Positions 1-8,200 of a stretch of 27,386 nucleotides of DNA are shown piece by piece. Each line of letters starts with the position of its first letter. The first letter of the stretch is position 1. The stretch is from the NCBI GenBank assembly GCA_031550405.1, contig JAVBOP010000192.1, forward strand, positions 1-27,386, in the 5' to 3' direction. The translations under genes were made by a program, and so were the position numbers. This DNA comes from JAVBOP01 sp031550405 (lineage in GTDB: Bacteria > Bacteroidota > Ignavibacteria > Kapaibacteriales > UBA2268). The notes beneath the pieces are model-generated. The model was not told the origin of the DNA. It searched no databases and was given only the letters and a program-made list of their open reading frames with translations.

Positions 1-129
1 GATTCAGGAATGAGATGGAGTAATTTTTGTAAATTGATTTTGTGATTAAATAACGACATTTTAAATGAAAATATATTAATAAAATAAGTTTACAAATATA
101 CGTAATTATCTGTAATTATCATATACATA

Positions 130-210
130 ATGAAATTATAGATATTCCGAACAGGAGTGGGATTTATAGCCATGTTATCGGTAATAACAGTAGTTGCATG
201 CAATGATTAA
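130..210 (+). pseudogene. Possible remnant of a lipoprotein signal peptide
   Basis: Reading from the ATG at 130, the frame gives M-K-L, a stop (139-141), and then a hydrophobic stretch ending in VVAC followed by N-D and a stop at 208-210. A basic start, a hydrophobic core and a Cys at the expected distance look like a lipoprotein leader, but the frame is interrupted at codon 4 and ends right after the Cys. A GTG at 157 could start a 17-residue peptide. Nothing of a mature protein follows. It lies in a stretch of other broken genes, so a decayed lipoprotein gene is the simplest reading. A chance match is quite possible. Confidence 0.25.
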
Positions 211-312
211 TCACAAAACAAGCAAAATAGACAAGACAATATTATAATAAGCAAAATAACTTGCGATATGATAAAATATATAATTGAGCTGTAGAGGCGG
301 CTATCTGGGGGG

Positions 313-522
313 ATGCCCATTAAAGCATTGATATTCGCGTCAGGCATTTTTGCGTGATGCGGGAGCATAAGGCTCTTTTATTTAAAATGAAGGGCAGTCA
401 TCGCACTTATGGAAAGCAAGTTCTATTTTAAATGTAACCGTTCCTGTTCGCATGAAGATTTAAAGATAGGTACACTAAAGCAGCTTCTAAAAATGGCTTG
501 CCTAATTGAGAGCGATTTATGA
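313..522 (+). pseudogene. Decayed HicA-like mRNA interferase toxin
   Basis: No frame is open, but HicA-like pieces appear in order across three frames. An ATG at 313 after a GGGGGG tract gives MPIKA. A second frame, near 385-415, gives LFKMKGSHRTYGK, which carries the GSH-x-x-Y motif with the family's catalytic His. A third frame, near 418-450, gives SSILNVTVPV. A fourth segment, near 450-519, gives HEDLKIGTLKQLLKMA and ends at TGA 520-522. This matches the HicA order GSHxxY ... VPVH ... GTLxxILKxAG. At least two frameshifts are needed, so no active toxin should be made. HicA normally pairs with an antitoxin gene, and the next remnant looks like one. Identification is by eye. Confidence 0.55.
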
Positions 523-591
523 TAGTAGATATATAGGAGATTCAAGTGATTGCGCCTCTATTTTTTTACGTTATATTTCGTATATTTGTAT

Positions 592-835
592 ATGGAAACA
601 ATATCTCATAAAATATCACAGAAAATACATAAACTTAGATGAAATAACAAGGTCTTTACTAATTCATCAGGCTGCATCACATGGTATGGATTTGAAATCT
701 TATATAGAATCAGCACTTATTCATTTATCAGAAGAAGATAGATATTAGGAATAGCATCAGGCGAATATCTGTGGTGATACAGTAGAATTTAAGCGGGTCT
801 TATCTCGAGGGCAAGCATATAAATTGATAAAAACA
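592..835 (+). pseudogene. Decayed ribbon-helix-helix antitoxin-like gene
   Basis: An ATG at 592 starts METISHKISQKI and then stops in frame. One base out of register, the sequence continues as YINLDEITRSLLIHQAASHG, then LKSYIESALIHLSEEDRY and a TAG at 746-748. Removing one A from the AAAA run near 631-635 would join the two into one protein. The pattern (N-L-D-E-x-T, then A-A-x-x-G-x-x-L-K-x-Y-I-E) resembles small RHH antitoxins common in Bacteroidota. After the stop, related-looking pieces GIASGEYLW and GDTVEFKRVLSRGQA follow in two other frames up to about 830. This suggests an original C-terminal tail and further frameshifts. A continuous frame of 80 codons from a TTG at 506 exists, but its first half looks non-coding. 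Confidence 0.45.
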
Positions 836-858
836 AAAAACATCGAAGGGGGCAATGT

Positions 859-1956
859 ATGTTTTGCCCTTGCATGTTACATATTATGAATAAACGAAAA
901 TTAAAAAAAATACTTAAACGAATTTATTATTTACCATTAAATAAAAAATTTCCATTGTATATTGCTAATAAAATTAAATATTTTTATTACAAATATACAA
1001 AATCGACAAAAGTTGCTTATCCTTCAACAATTATGTTGGAATTGACAAATCGCTGCAACCTTGCTTGTACAATATGTCCGCGAGAATATGAATATGGAAA
1101 AAATATGGACGAAGGAAGTATGGATACCGCACAGGCAAAAAGAGTAATTGATGAAATTTATCCTTATTTGGATTCTATTGGATTGACTGGAATGGGCGAG
1201 ACATTTTTATATAAGAACTTGCAAGAAATAGTTGATTACATTAAGAATAAAAACAAAGGAATCATTATTTCTGTTTCTACGAATGCGGTTTTGCCAAATT
1301 TTATAGAAAACGTTAAAAAAGTGATTGATAAAATTGATACTATCCAAATATCAATTGATGGAATTAATGAGATATATAACGCTATTAGGATAAATTCTAA
1401 TTTCAGTGCATTAGATAAAAACATCAAATTGTTGGCAGAAATGTGTAGAAATACTTCGACTGATTTAATGCTGAATATGGTTGTTACTAAAGAGAATTAT
1501 ACAGCTATGTCTGATTTGGTAAAATATGCAGATAAAACAGGTGTTAATTATATTAATTTTACATTATTTAACCTTGCATCTGTAACAAATATTCCTGTTT
1601 CTTATTATCAATTTTACCAAACACAAGATTTTAAGTGTGCTGTTGAGGAACTTAACAAGACAATTACCAATACAAAAAATGTATTAGTAACAAATAAAAA
1701 TTTTCAGACAGAAAGTGGTTTTCAAAAATGTCCTTTCCCATGGACACATTTTTATATCAGCCAAGATGGCTATGTGCCTACATGTTGCGCAAAACCGTTT
1801 CCAAAGGAAAAACAATTTGGAAATATTAAACATGAAAAATTGATTAACATTTTGAATAATGAAGAATTTGTAAATTGGCGTAAATTTTGGTTTAACAGTA
1901 CTACACCTGATTTTTGCCAAAAATGTTATTATGTGAGTTTAGTGTTGAAAAAATAG
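859..1956 (+). CDS. Radical SAM/SPASM domain protein
   Basis: A 365-residue radical SAM enzyme. Residues 66-73 (CNLACTIC) hold the CxxxCxxC motif, whose Cys66, Cys70 and Cys73 bind the SAM-cleaving 4Fe-4S cluster, and GMGE near residue 115 fits the SAM-binding GGE element. The C-terminus is a SPASM-type domain with further cluster cysteines (Cys291, Cys309, Cys310, Cys353, Cys356) and the usual F-Y-I-S-x-D-G-x-V-x-x-C-C and G-N-I stretches. The ATG at 859 is chosen because AAGGGGGG ends 6 bases upstream; an ATG at 886 is the alternative. The substrate is unknown: no peptide precursor, maturase partner or sugar cluster lies beside it. It sits between decayed toxin-antitoxin DNA and a truncated flagellar operon, and its codons are very AT-rich, so acquisition by transfer is likely but not proven. 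Confidence 0.9.
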   Translation: MFCPCMLHIMNKRKLKKILKRIYYLPLNKKFPLYIANKIKYFYYKYTKSTKVAYPSTIMLELTNRCNLACTICPREYEYGKNMDEGSMDTAQAKRVIDEIYPYLDSIGLTGMGETFLYKNLQEIVDYIKNKNKGIIISVSTNAVLPNFIENVKKVIDKIDTIQISIDGINEIYNAIRINSNFSALDKNIKLLAEMCRNTSTDLMLNMVVTKENYTAMSDLVKYADKTGVNYINFTLFNLASVTNIPVSYYQFYQTQDFKCAVEELNKTITNTKNVLVTNKNFQTESGFQKCPFPWTHFYISQDGYVPTCCAKPFPKEKQFGNIKHEKLINILNNEEFVNWRKFWFNSTTPDFCQKCYYVSLVLKK

Positions 1957-1958
1957 CA

Positions 1959-1980
1959 TTTATGAATAAATATTCATAAA
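1959..1980. repeat. Perfect AT-rich palindrome (ATGA-N8-TCAT family)
   Basis: Arms TTTATGAATA and TATTCATAAA (10 bp each) flank AA. It begins two bases after the radical SAM stop codon. On the other strand it contains the stop codon of the truncated leader that follows fliO. It therefore sits exactly at the junction between two convergent units, one of them broken. There is no GC-rich stem or T-run, so it is not a standard terminator. Confidence 0.75.
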
Positions 1981-2036
1981 TTGTTTGTTTTCGATACCAG
2001 CACCGGCAGTAATTTCAAAATTTTTGTTGTCTTCAT
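1974..2036 (-). pseudogene. Truncated gene start downstream of fliO (possibly fliP)
   Basis: On the minus strand an ATG at 2036 is preceded by GGAGGT with a 4-base gap from GGAGG, the same arrangement used by fliO. The frame reads MKTTKILKLLPVLVSKTNNL and stops at 1974-1976 inside the palindrome. Basic residues followed by a hydrophobic stretch look like the start of a signal-peptide or membrane protein. In fli operons the gene after fliO is usually fliP, which has such an N-terminus, but 20 residues cannot prove identity. The reading is a gene cut off at a rearrangement junction. Confidence 0.45.
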
Positions 2037-2183
2037 AAGACCTCCGTTTTTAGATAAAAAGGTGTATAAAACTGTTGTCTGAATTTGTATTAGCAAAGGA
2101 TATTACCTCTTCTATTATTGTCTGTAACTGTTTTTTTTGATAGTTACTATATAAAGAATGAGCTTGAGCGAAATGATTGCTGT

Positions 2184-2576
2184 TTAATTGTTGAATTTGA
2201 ATGAGGATTTGATAAAATTCAAAAACGATAAATCAGCTGTTTGCGGCATATTAGTGGCAGCCAGTTTGCTTATGACCTCATTTTTGATAGTTTCTTGCGA
2301 TTTATTCTGCATATTGTCGGCAAAATTCGGCTCTAACTCCGTGAGAATATTGATGTTGTTTTCTGAAACTCCAAGCACCAATATTTTATCGCCAACTTTT
2401 ACAACAAACAAATGATTTTTGGGCTGCAATGAAATTTTGGATATAACATTGAGATTGATAGATGCCTTATTTTCATTACGCTTAGCTGCAAATTTTTTTA
2501 GCATAAAGAAAATAGCGGCAAGCACAACCACCGCAAACATAAGCACTGTGAACGATTGTAGAATATTTGCATCCAT
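2184..2576 (-). CDS. fliO: Flagellar biosynthesis protein FliO
   Basis: A 130-residue small membrane protein of the flagellar type III export apparatus, thought to help assemble FliP in the inner membrane. Residues about 6-27 form one hydrophobic segment followed by KKFAAKR. Then comes the FliO core: I-S-L-Q-P-K-N-H-L-F-V-V-K-V-G-D and I-L-V-L-G-V-S. The start at 2576 is set by GGAGG, which overlaps the fliN stop and lies 4 bases before the ATG; a longer frame reaches 2615 but would overlap fliN. fliN ends 2 bases before it, so the genes are translationally linked. The C-terminus may be altered: a second frame stays open from 2232 to 2050 and ends just before the next ribosome-binding site. 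Confidence 0.85.
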   Translation of the reverse strand: MDANILQSFTVLMFAVVVLAAIFFMLKKFAAKRNENKASINLNVISKISLQPKNHLFVVKVGDKILVLGVSENNINILTELEPNFADNMQNKSQETIKNEVISKLAATNMPQTADLSFLNFIKSSFKFNN

Positions 2577-2577
2577 A

Positions 2578-2991
2578 TTACCTCCGCATAGCACGGATTC
2601 CCGCACTTGGATCAACCAAAGTTGTTATTCTGATACCAAAATGCTTGTCAATAACGACGACTTCGCCTTCAGCAATTTTTTTCCCATTTATGAGAACATC
2701 GACGGGCTCACTAACCAGTTTATCAAATTCCACAACGGAACCGCGGCCAAGTTTCAGGATATCGCGTATGAGCATATTTGTGCGGCCGAGTTCAATAGAA
2801 ACAGGCAGTTGCAAATCATAGAGCAAATCCATTTTTGGATCAAGCGCCGTTTGCGAGATATTGTCATTTTGGCTTAAATCAGGAAAAGCAGCTTCGTCGG
2901 CAGTTTCATTCAACTCTTCGGCTGCAATATCGCTGTCTAATTCGTTTTCGTCTACACCCGAGATAAGGGCATCAATTTCTTCTTGTGTCAT
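2578..2991 (-). CDS. fliN: Flagellar motor switch protein FliN
   Basis: A 137-residue C-ring protein of the rotor switch complex on the cytoplasmic face of the motor. Residues about 60-130 are a SpoA (FliMN_C) domain with the typical V-S-I-E-L-G-R-T, L-K-L-G-x-G-S-V-V-E-F-D, P-V-D-V-L-I-N-G and G-E-V-V-V-I-D blocks. The first 12 residues, MTQEEIDALISG, match the EIDALL-type element that usually heads FliM and binds phospho-CheY; an acidic linker (residues 13-55) follows. The neighbouring FliM has only a weak version of this element, so CheY docking may involve FliN here. It lies 68 bases after fliM and directly abuts fliO. Confidence 0.95.
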   Translation of the reverse strand: MTQEEIDALISGVDENELDSDIAAEELNETADEAAFPDLSQNDNISQTALDPKMDLLYDLQLPVSIELGRTNMLIRDILKLGRGSVVEFDKLVSEPVDVLINGKKIAEGEVVVIDKHFGIRITTLVDPSAGIRAMRR

Positions 2992-3059
2992 ATTCTAAAT
3001 TATTATATAATATTGTTCTTATGGATATTTATGAATTTTTATTAATTATTATATGCAAT

Positions 3060-4094
3060 TTATACATCTTCCGGTTTATATGAAATATCTTCCTCGTATA
3101 AATCATCATCTGTCAGCGGACGTATGATGCGCACGGCTTTTTTGCCTTCGACCGAGCCGGGACGTGCCGCCAATTTCCGCTTGCCGGCAATAATGATTTC
3201 CATCTCTTCATCAACTCTTTTTTTCAGCTTTATAACATCGCCAACTTTCAGTTCCAGCAGTTCTGTAACCGTTATGGAAGTTTTGCCGAGTTCGGCGATA
3301 ACAGGCAAGTAAGTTGTTGATATTTGCTGATTTACCGCCAATATATTTTCGCGGACTTTTTTAGGGCTCTGCGGCATAGCCGATGTTGTAACCTGCTGTC
3401 TGTTCAGTTTTGCCAGCACCTCTTCCAGAGCAAAAGTCGGAAAACACAAGTTGAGCAAATATGTTTGCGAGCCTATATGCACATCGAAAGATATGACGAT
3501 TACAATTTCCGAAGACGGCGCAATTTGAACAAAATCAGCCTCTTGCTCCAATCGCTGATATTTGAAACCAATATCCGAAATGGCTTTCCATGCCGTTTTC
3601 AGATCGCTCAAAGCATGTTCAATAATACCACGCACAACAGTTTGTTCGATTGCAGTAATTGTGCGCGGTTTCGGCGTAACATCGGCGCTTCCGCCAAGCA
3701 GCCTTTCAACGATAATAAGTGCCAGTTGCGGACTTATTTCCAAAATGCCGTTGCCATCAGTGCCTTCAATATCGAAAACATAAAGACAGCTTGGATTGGA
3801 AACAGAAAGAATAAATTCCGAATAAAACAACTGATCAACGGAAGTAGTTGTTATATTTACAGTTGTTTGCAGTTTGGAAACTAAATAGTAGCCAAATATT
3901 TCTGCAAAATTTTCATGTATTGACTGAAGAGTTCTAACCTGATTTTTTGAAATACGGTTCGGGCGGCGGAAGTCGTAATTATTGACCTCGTTTCGGGAAA
4001 ACCGAGCAGATATGTCATCAAATCGAATAGATTCCGAAGAAACATTCTTCAATATATCATCAACATTGCTTTGCGAAATAGGGTTATTAGGCAT
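3060..4094 (-). CDS. fliM: Flagellar motor switch protein FliM
   Basis: A 344-residue C-ring protein that links CheY signals to rotor direction. The N-terminus has ISQSNVDDILKN (residues 6-17), a divergent form of the CheY-binding peptide. The middle CheC-like domain (about residues 45-235) includes the V-E-R-L-L-G-G-S block. The C-terminal SpoA domain (about 260-335) has L-G-K-T-S-I-T-V and L-K-V-G-D-V-I-K-L. Length is near the family norm. The ATG at 4094 is the only sensible start. The gene follows fliL by 101 bases, a gap holding an ATGA-N8-TCAT palindrome, and precedes fliN, as in classical fliLMNOPQR operons. Confidence 0.95.
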   Translation of the reverse strand: MPNNPISQSNVDDILKNVSSESIRFDDISARFSRNEVNNYDFRRPNRISKNQVRTLQSIHENFAEIFGYYLVSKLQTTVNITTTSVDQLFYSEFILSVSNPSCLYVFDIEGTDGNGILEISPQLALIIVERLLGGSADVTPKPRTITAIEQTVVRGIIEHALSDLKTAWKAISDIGFKYQRLEQEADFVQIAPSSEIVIVISFDVHIGSQTYLLNLCFPTFALEEVLAKLNRQQVTTSAMPQSPKKVRENILAVNQQISTTYLPVIAELGKTSITVTELLELKVGDVIKLKKRVDEEMEIIIAGKRKLAARPGSVEGKKAVRIIRPLTDDDLYEEDISYKPEDV

Positions 4095-4141
4095 ATATAA
4101 TTTATTCTTTAACTTTATCTAAAACTTAATATGAATGATAG

Positions 4142-4165
4142 AATTATGAAAAAAAAATCATAATT
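4142..4165. repeat. AT-rich palindrome between fliL and fliM
   Basis: Arms AATTATGA and TCATAATT (8 bp, perfect) flank eight A residues, giving another ATGA-N8-TCAT site. It lies 31 bases downstream of the fliL stop and about 50 bases upstream of the fliM start, on the path of transcription. It could be an operator or a processing site, or simply a member of the dispersed palindrome family. Confidence 0.6.
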
Positions 4166-4195
4166 GTGCATGATAGTATCACAAAATAAATCAGG

Positions 4196-4855
4196 CTACA
4201 TCTGCTGCACAAGGAAAGTTACAACATGTACATCGCCTAATTTTAACTCGAATTTACGGAAAACGGATTTCAATTGCGTCCGCATTATATTATTTAGCTC
4301 AGGTCTTGCAGCTTGCAATTCTGGCTCTGTGTACGAAGCCAAAACATTTGTTATCTGGCTTGTTACCTGCATTTTCAACTTGTTATACAGCGGCAGCTCC
4401 TTGTTTATTTCGCCTTTTTCATTCACCAAAGCCTTCATTTTTTCATCTTCTGGATCGTATGGCTTAAAATCAACTGCAAGCTCCAGAACGACATATATAT
4501 TGCTTGCACCTTTCGTATTTGTAGTTATCTTGCCCGTTTCAAAAATGTGCATATCATCGTCAGCCGGCGCATCGGGATCGTCTTCGTCTGCAGGTATTTT
4601 TTTCTTCGATTTATCATTTGCCTTGTCTGCATTTTCGACCGCTTGCACTGAAGCCTGCTGAGGTGCAAAAAAATTGCTTGCGATAATTGTGCCAAGTATG
4701 ACGCTCAGAGCTATTAATATTACCAAGCCAGCCGCTCCGCCAATAATCATCGGTAATGGCAATCCGCCTTCCTTTTTTTCCTTTTTAGCTTTTTTTTCTG
4801 CTTTGCCTTCTTCTTGCTCTAAATTGTCATTTTCTTTTGCATTTTTTTCTTTCAT
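4196..4855 (-). CDS. fliL: Flagellar basal-body-associated protein FliL
   Basis: A 219-residue single-pass inner-membrane protein that surrounds the stator units and supports torque. The first 37 residues are highly charged (K/E-rich), then residues about 39-64 form a membrane helix, then an acidic linker rich in D/E/K (about 75-105), then the periplasmic FliL domain with I-Y-V-V-L-E-L-A-V-D-F. It ends with the F-x-x-L-K-L-G-D-V-x-x-V-x-F block typical of the FliL C-terminus. The ATG at 4855 gives a usual FliL length; the frame extends to 4933, but those 26 residues look non-coding. It is the first gene of the minus-strand fli run and diverges from the chelatase gene. Confidence 0.9.
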   Translation of the reverse strand: MKEKNAKENDNLEQEEGKAEKKAKKEKKEGGLPLPMIIGGAAGLVILIALSVILGTIIASNFFAPQQASVQAVENADKANDKSKKKIPADEDDPDAPADDDMHIFETGKITTNTKGASNIYVVLELAVDFKPYDPEDEKMKALVNEKGEINKELPLYNKLKMQVTSQITNVLASYTEPELQAARPELNNIMRTQLKSVFRKFELKLGDVHVVTFLVQQM

Positions 4856-5219
4856 GTTTTGTGCCTTATATATTTTAACAAGTGATTGATTGAAATTTCT
4901 ATGCCAGTTTATAAATACGTATATATTGCTCAATTATTATCGCTTTGCCTGCATATTTATAGCCACACGTCCCAATTTTGGCGATTATGAGCATCGGTAG
5001 CCAGACTTGCAGAATTGGGCAAAACAGGTTCGCAAGCATATATTATGCCATATTCTGTTCAGCATTTCCTTATCCCTATTTGTTATGATGGAATATCAAA
5101 AAAATAGCGGAATGTTGGGATTGCTCAAATTTTCCATTCACATTAAATTTGCAAGACATAGATAGATGTTTGCGATACACATTTATTAAATAAAATTCAT
5201 AATTTCATAACATAACAAG
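4856..5219. promoter_or_regulatory. Divergent intergenic region, fliL versus chelatase gene
   Basis: A 364-base gap between two divergent genes must carry promoters for both. An inverted repeat is visible: CCCAATTTTG at 4971-4980 and CAGAATTGGG at 5010-5019, one G-T pair in a 10-bp stem with a 29-base loop. The last 60 bases before 5220 are very AT-rich and have no Shine-Dalgarno sequence, as is common in Bacteroidota. No cobalamin riboswitch could be made out. Confidence 0.35.
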
Positions 5220-8200
5220 ATGAACAAGAAAATTATATTAGCTTTAAGCATAGTTCTGCTAATTATTGCAGGCTTGGTTTTTTGGAATAAGGCATGTTCG
5301 ACAACCAAAATTGCATTGGTCAATTTCAAGCCGTTTCAGGTTACGAGCATAATAAAGGCAAATACTGATAACTTCGTTGAATATGAAGAGGTTACGCTCG
5401 AAGAGCTTGATAAGTTAAGCAGTTACGATTTTGTGATGGGCTTCGGCATGGGACTTAATATCTCGGAAGAGCAGCGAAATCAAATACTTGCAGCAACTGA
5501 AAAAAATGTGCCTGTGCTGATTTATGCTGCAACAACGCCCGAAAACAATATCTGCAATCTTGACAGCACGACCAAAGAAGGAGTTTTGTCCTATCTTGGC
5601 AGCGGAAATAAGCAGAATTATGTGAATCTTTCGCGATATATCAGGCAACATATCGACCAAAAGTCGTTTTTTGTAACGGCTGCCGAGCCTGCAATTGAAG
5701 GCGTTTATAATGTTCTTTATCATCTTGATGAAAATAAGGCATTTAAAACCGTTGCCGAATATGAAGACTATTTAAAGAAGAATGGCTTCTATAAAGAAAA
5801 TGGCAAAAAAGTGGCAATTGTTGGCGGTATGAATGACCCATTTAGCGGAAATAGAGCTAATATAGACAGCCTGATTACCGTGTTTGAGCGTTCGGGTTTG
5901 AATGTATATCCCGTCGCTTCGATGATGCAGCGAATGGATTTTTTAAAAGAAATTAATCCAGATGCGGTGATATATTTTCCGCATGGCAGATTGTCGATGG
6001 GTAAGCCTGACGCTGCAATTGAATGGCTCAAAGAGAAGAATATTCCGATATTTGCACCGCTTACGATTTTGCAGCCGCGCAATGAATGGGAAAAGGACAA
6101 GATGGGAATGTTTGGCGGATTTTTGTCGCAAAGTGTTGTTATGCCTGAGCTTGACGGTGCTATATATCCGTATGTCGTGAATGCGCAGCGGGTTGATAAA
6201 GACGGATTGTATATATTTGAAGCAATTCCTGATAGATTACGCGATTTTGTGCAGATTGTGAATAATTTTATATCTTTAAAGCATAAAAATAATGCTGATA
6301 AAAAAGTGGCGATATATTATTTCAAAGGTGCAGGTCAAGAGACTTTGACGGCACAGGGTTTAGAAACAGTGCCATCGCTGTATAATGTCTTAAAGCATTT
6401 AAAATCAAATGGTTACAAGGTTGATAATCTGCCTGCAACGGTTGAAGAATTTGGCAAAATGCTGGCAACGCAAGGTGCAGTTTTAGGCACTTATGCCGAA
6501 GGTGCGTTCGATGATTTCATTAAAAACGGCAAGCCTGATTTAATCGAAAAATCAGTGTATGAAAAATGGGTAAGTAATAGGATTCCAAAGGAGTTATATA
6601 AAGATGTGGTAAATATGTATGGCGAGGCTCCGGGCAATTATATGGCTGTAAATATGAATAATAATTCATATTTGGCAATTGCACGCATTGTGTTTGGCAA
6701 TATTGCACTTTTGCCGCAACCTATGGCTGGCTTGGGCAGTGATGCTTTTGCGATTGTGCATGGTGCGAAATCTGCTCCGCCACATTCATATATTGGTGCA
6801 TATCTTTGGGCAGAAAACCAGTTCAAGGCTGATGCGATGCTGCATTTCGGCACGCACGGCAGTTTAGAATTTACGCCTCAAAAACAGGTGGCATTGAGCA
6901 GTTATGACTGGTCTGACCGCTTGGTCGGCACGATTCCGCATTTTTATTATTACACAATTGCTAATATCGGCGAGGGCATGATTGCAAAACGCCGTTCATA
7001 CGCTACGACGATTTCGTATCTTACGCCGCCATTTATGGAAAGCAACACGCGCTTGCAGTTCAAGACATTGCAGGATAATATCCAGAAATATTATAAAGCA
7101 GATGCCGGCAAACAAAACGTTATCTCGTTGGATATAAAGAAGATAGCGGTGCAAATGGGCTTGCATAACGAGCTTCGTTTGGATAGCAATATGACAAAGC
7201 CGTATTCGATGGAAGACATTGGTAGAATAGAAAATTTTGCCGAAGAGATTGCCAACGAGAAAATGACAGGACAGCTCTATACCACTGGTATTCCTTACGA
7301 ATCGAGCAAAATACATTCGTCTGTTATGATGATGTCTGCCGAGCCGATTGCATATAGTTTGGCTGCGTTGGACAGGCAAAAAGGCAAAGTTACAGATAAG
7401 CAGCTGAAAAATAATGTATTCTTTACGCAGCATTATCTTAATCCCGCTAAGTCATTGGTTAATCAGGTGCTTAATAGCAAAAGTGTTAATGATGAATTTA
7501 TATGCAGTATTGCGGGTATTTCGGAAAAAGAGCTTATCGAAGCGCAAATGATAATGAATCCGCCTAAACGAGGCATGATGGAAAATATGAATAATAATTC
7601 ATCAAAAGGTGAGACTGTATCAAAAAACACCCCGTCAGGCAAAATGCCTGCCACCCCTCTACAAGAGGGGAATAATTCATCGAAAATGCCAGATAATGAA
7701 GCTATGAAAAAAATGAAAACATCTGGTTCTGGGCATCCATCATGGATTCCCAAAGTAGGGGAGAAGCCGAAGAATATGAATAATAATTCATCAAAAGGTG
7801 AGACTGTATCAAAAAACACCCCGTCAGGCAAAATGCCTGCCACCCCTCTACAAGAGGGGAATGCCAACGCTTCAAATTCCCCTTCACGTGTGAAGGGGTG
7901 GCAGATGCAGTCTGACGGGGTAGTTAAAGAGCAAAAAGAAAAGGCAAGGGCAATTGTAGAAGTGCATAAAACAATTAATAATATTCATAATTATAAGGCA
8001 TATCTTGAACAAAGCCCTAAAATTGAATTACAATCTATAATCAACGCCTTAAATGGCGGATATATAACACCTACTTCTGGCGGCGATGCTGTTGCCAATC
8101 CATCGGCTTTGCCGACAGGTCGCAATCTTTATGCTGTCAATCCGGAAGCCACGCCTTCTGAGGCTGCATGGGAAAAAGGCAAGGACTTAGTAAATGCGAC

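Noticed and set aside
285..420. Structured RNA in the GC-richer patch
   Set aside because: No consensus of tmRNA, SRP RNA or 6S RNA was recognised, and the patch is explained better by HicA codons in shifted frames.
3324..3884. Long plus-strand open frame across fliM
   Set aside because: It is antisense to a well-conserved gene, has no domain features, and reads as a shadow of fliM codons. The same holds for frames opposite fliL, the chelatase, the kinase and the ppiD-like gene.
4971..5060. Possible cobalamin riboswitch upstream of the CobN-like gene
   Set aside because: GTAGCCAGACTTGC loosely recalls a B12 box, but the other conserved blocks (for example GCCACTG) could not be found, and the gene is more HmuS-like than cobalamin-related.
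7584..7862. CRISPR-like repeat-spacer pattern
   Set aside because: There are only two copies of a 90-base unit 99 bases apart, inside an open reading frame and with internal hairpins. Neither spacing nor unit length fits CRISPR, and no cas gene is near.
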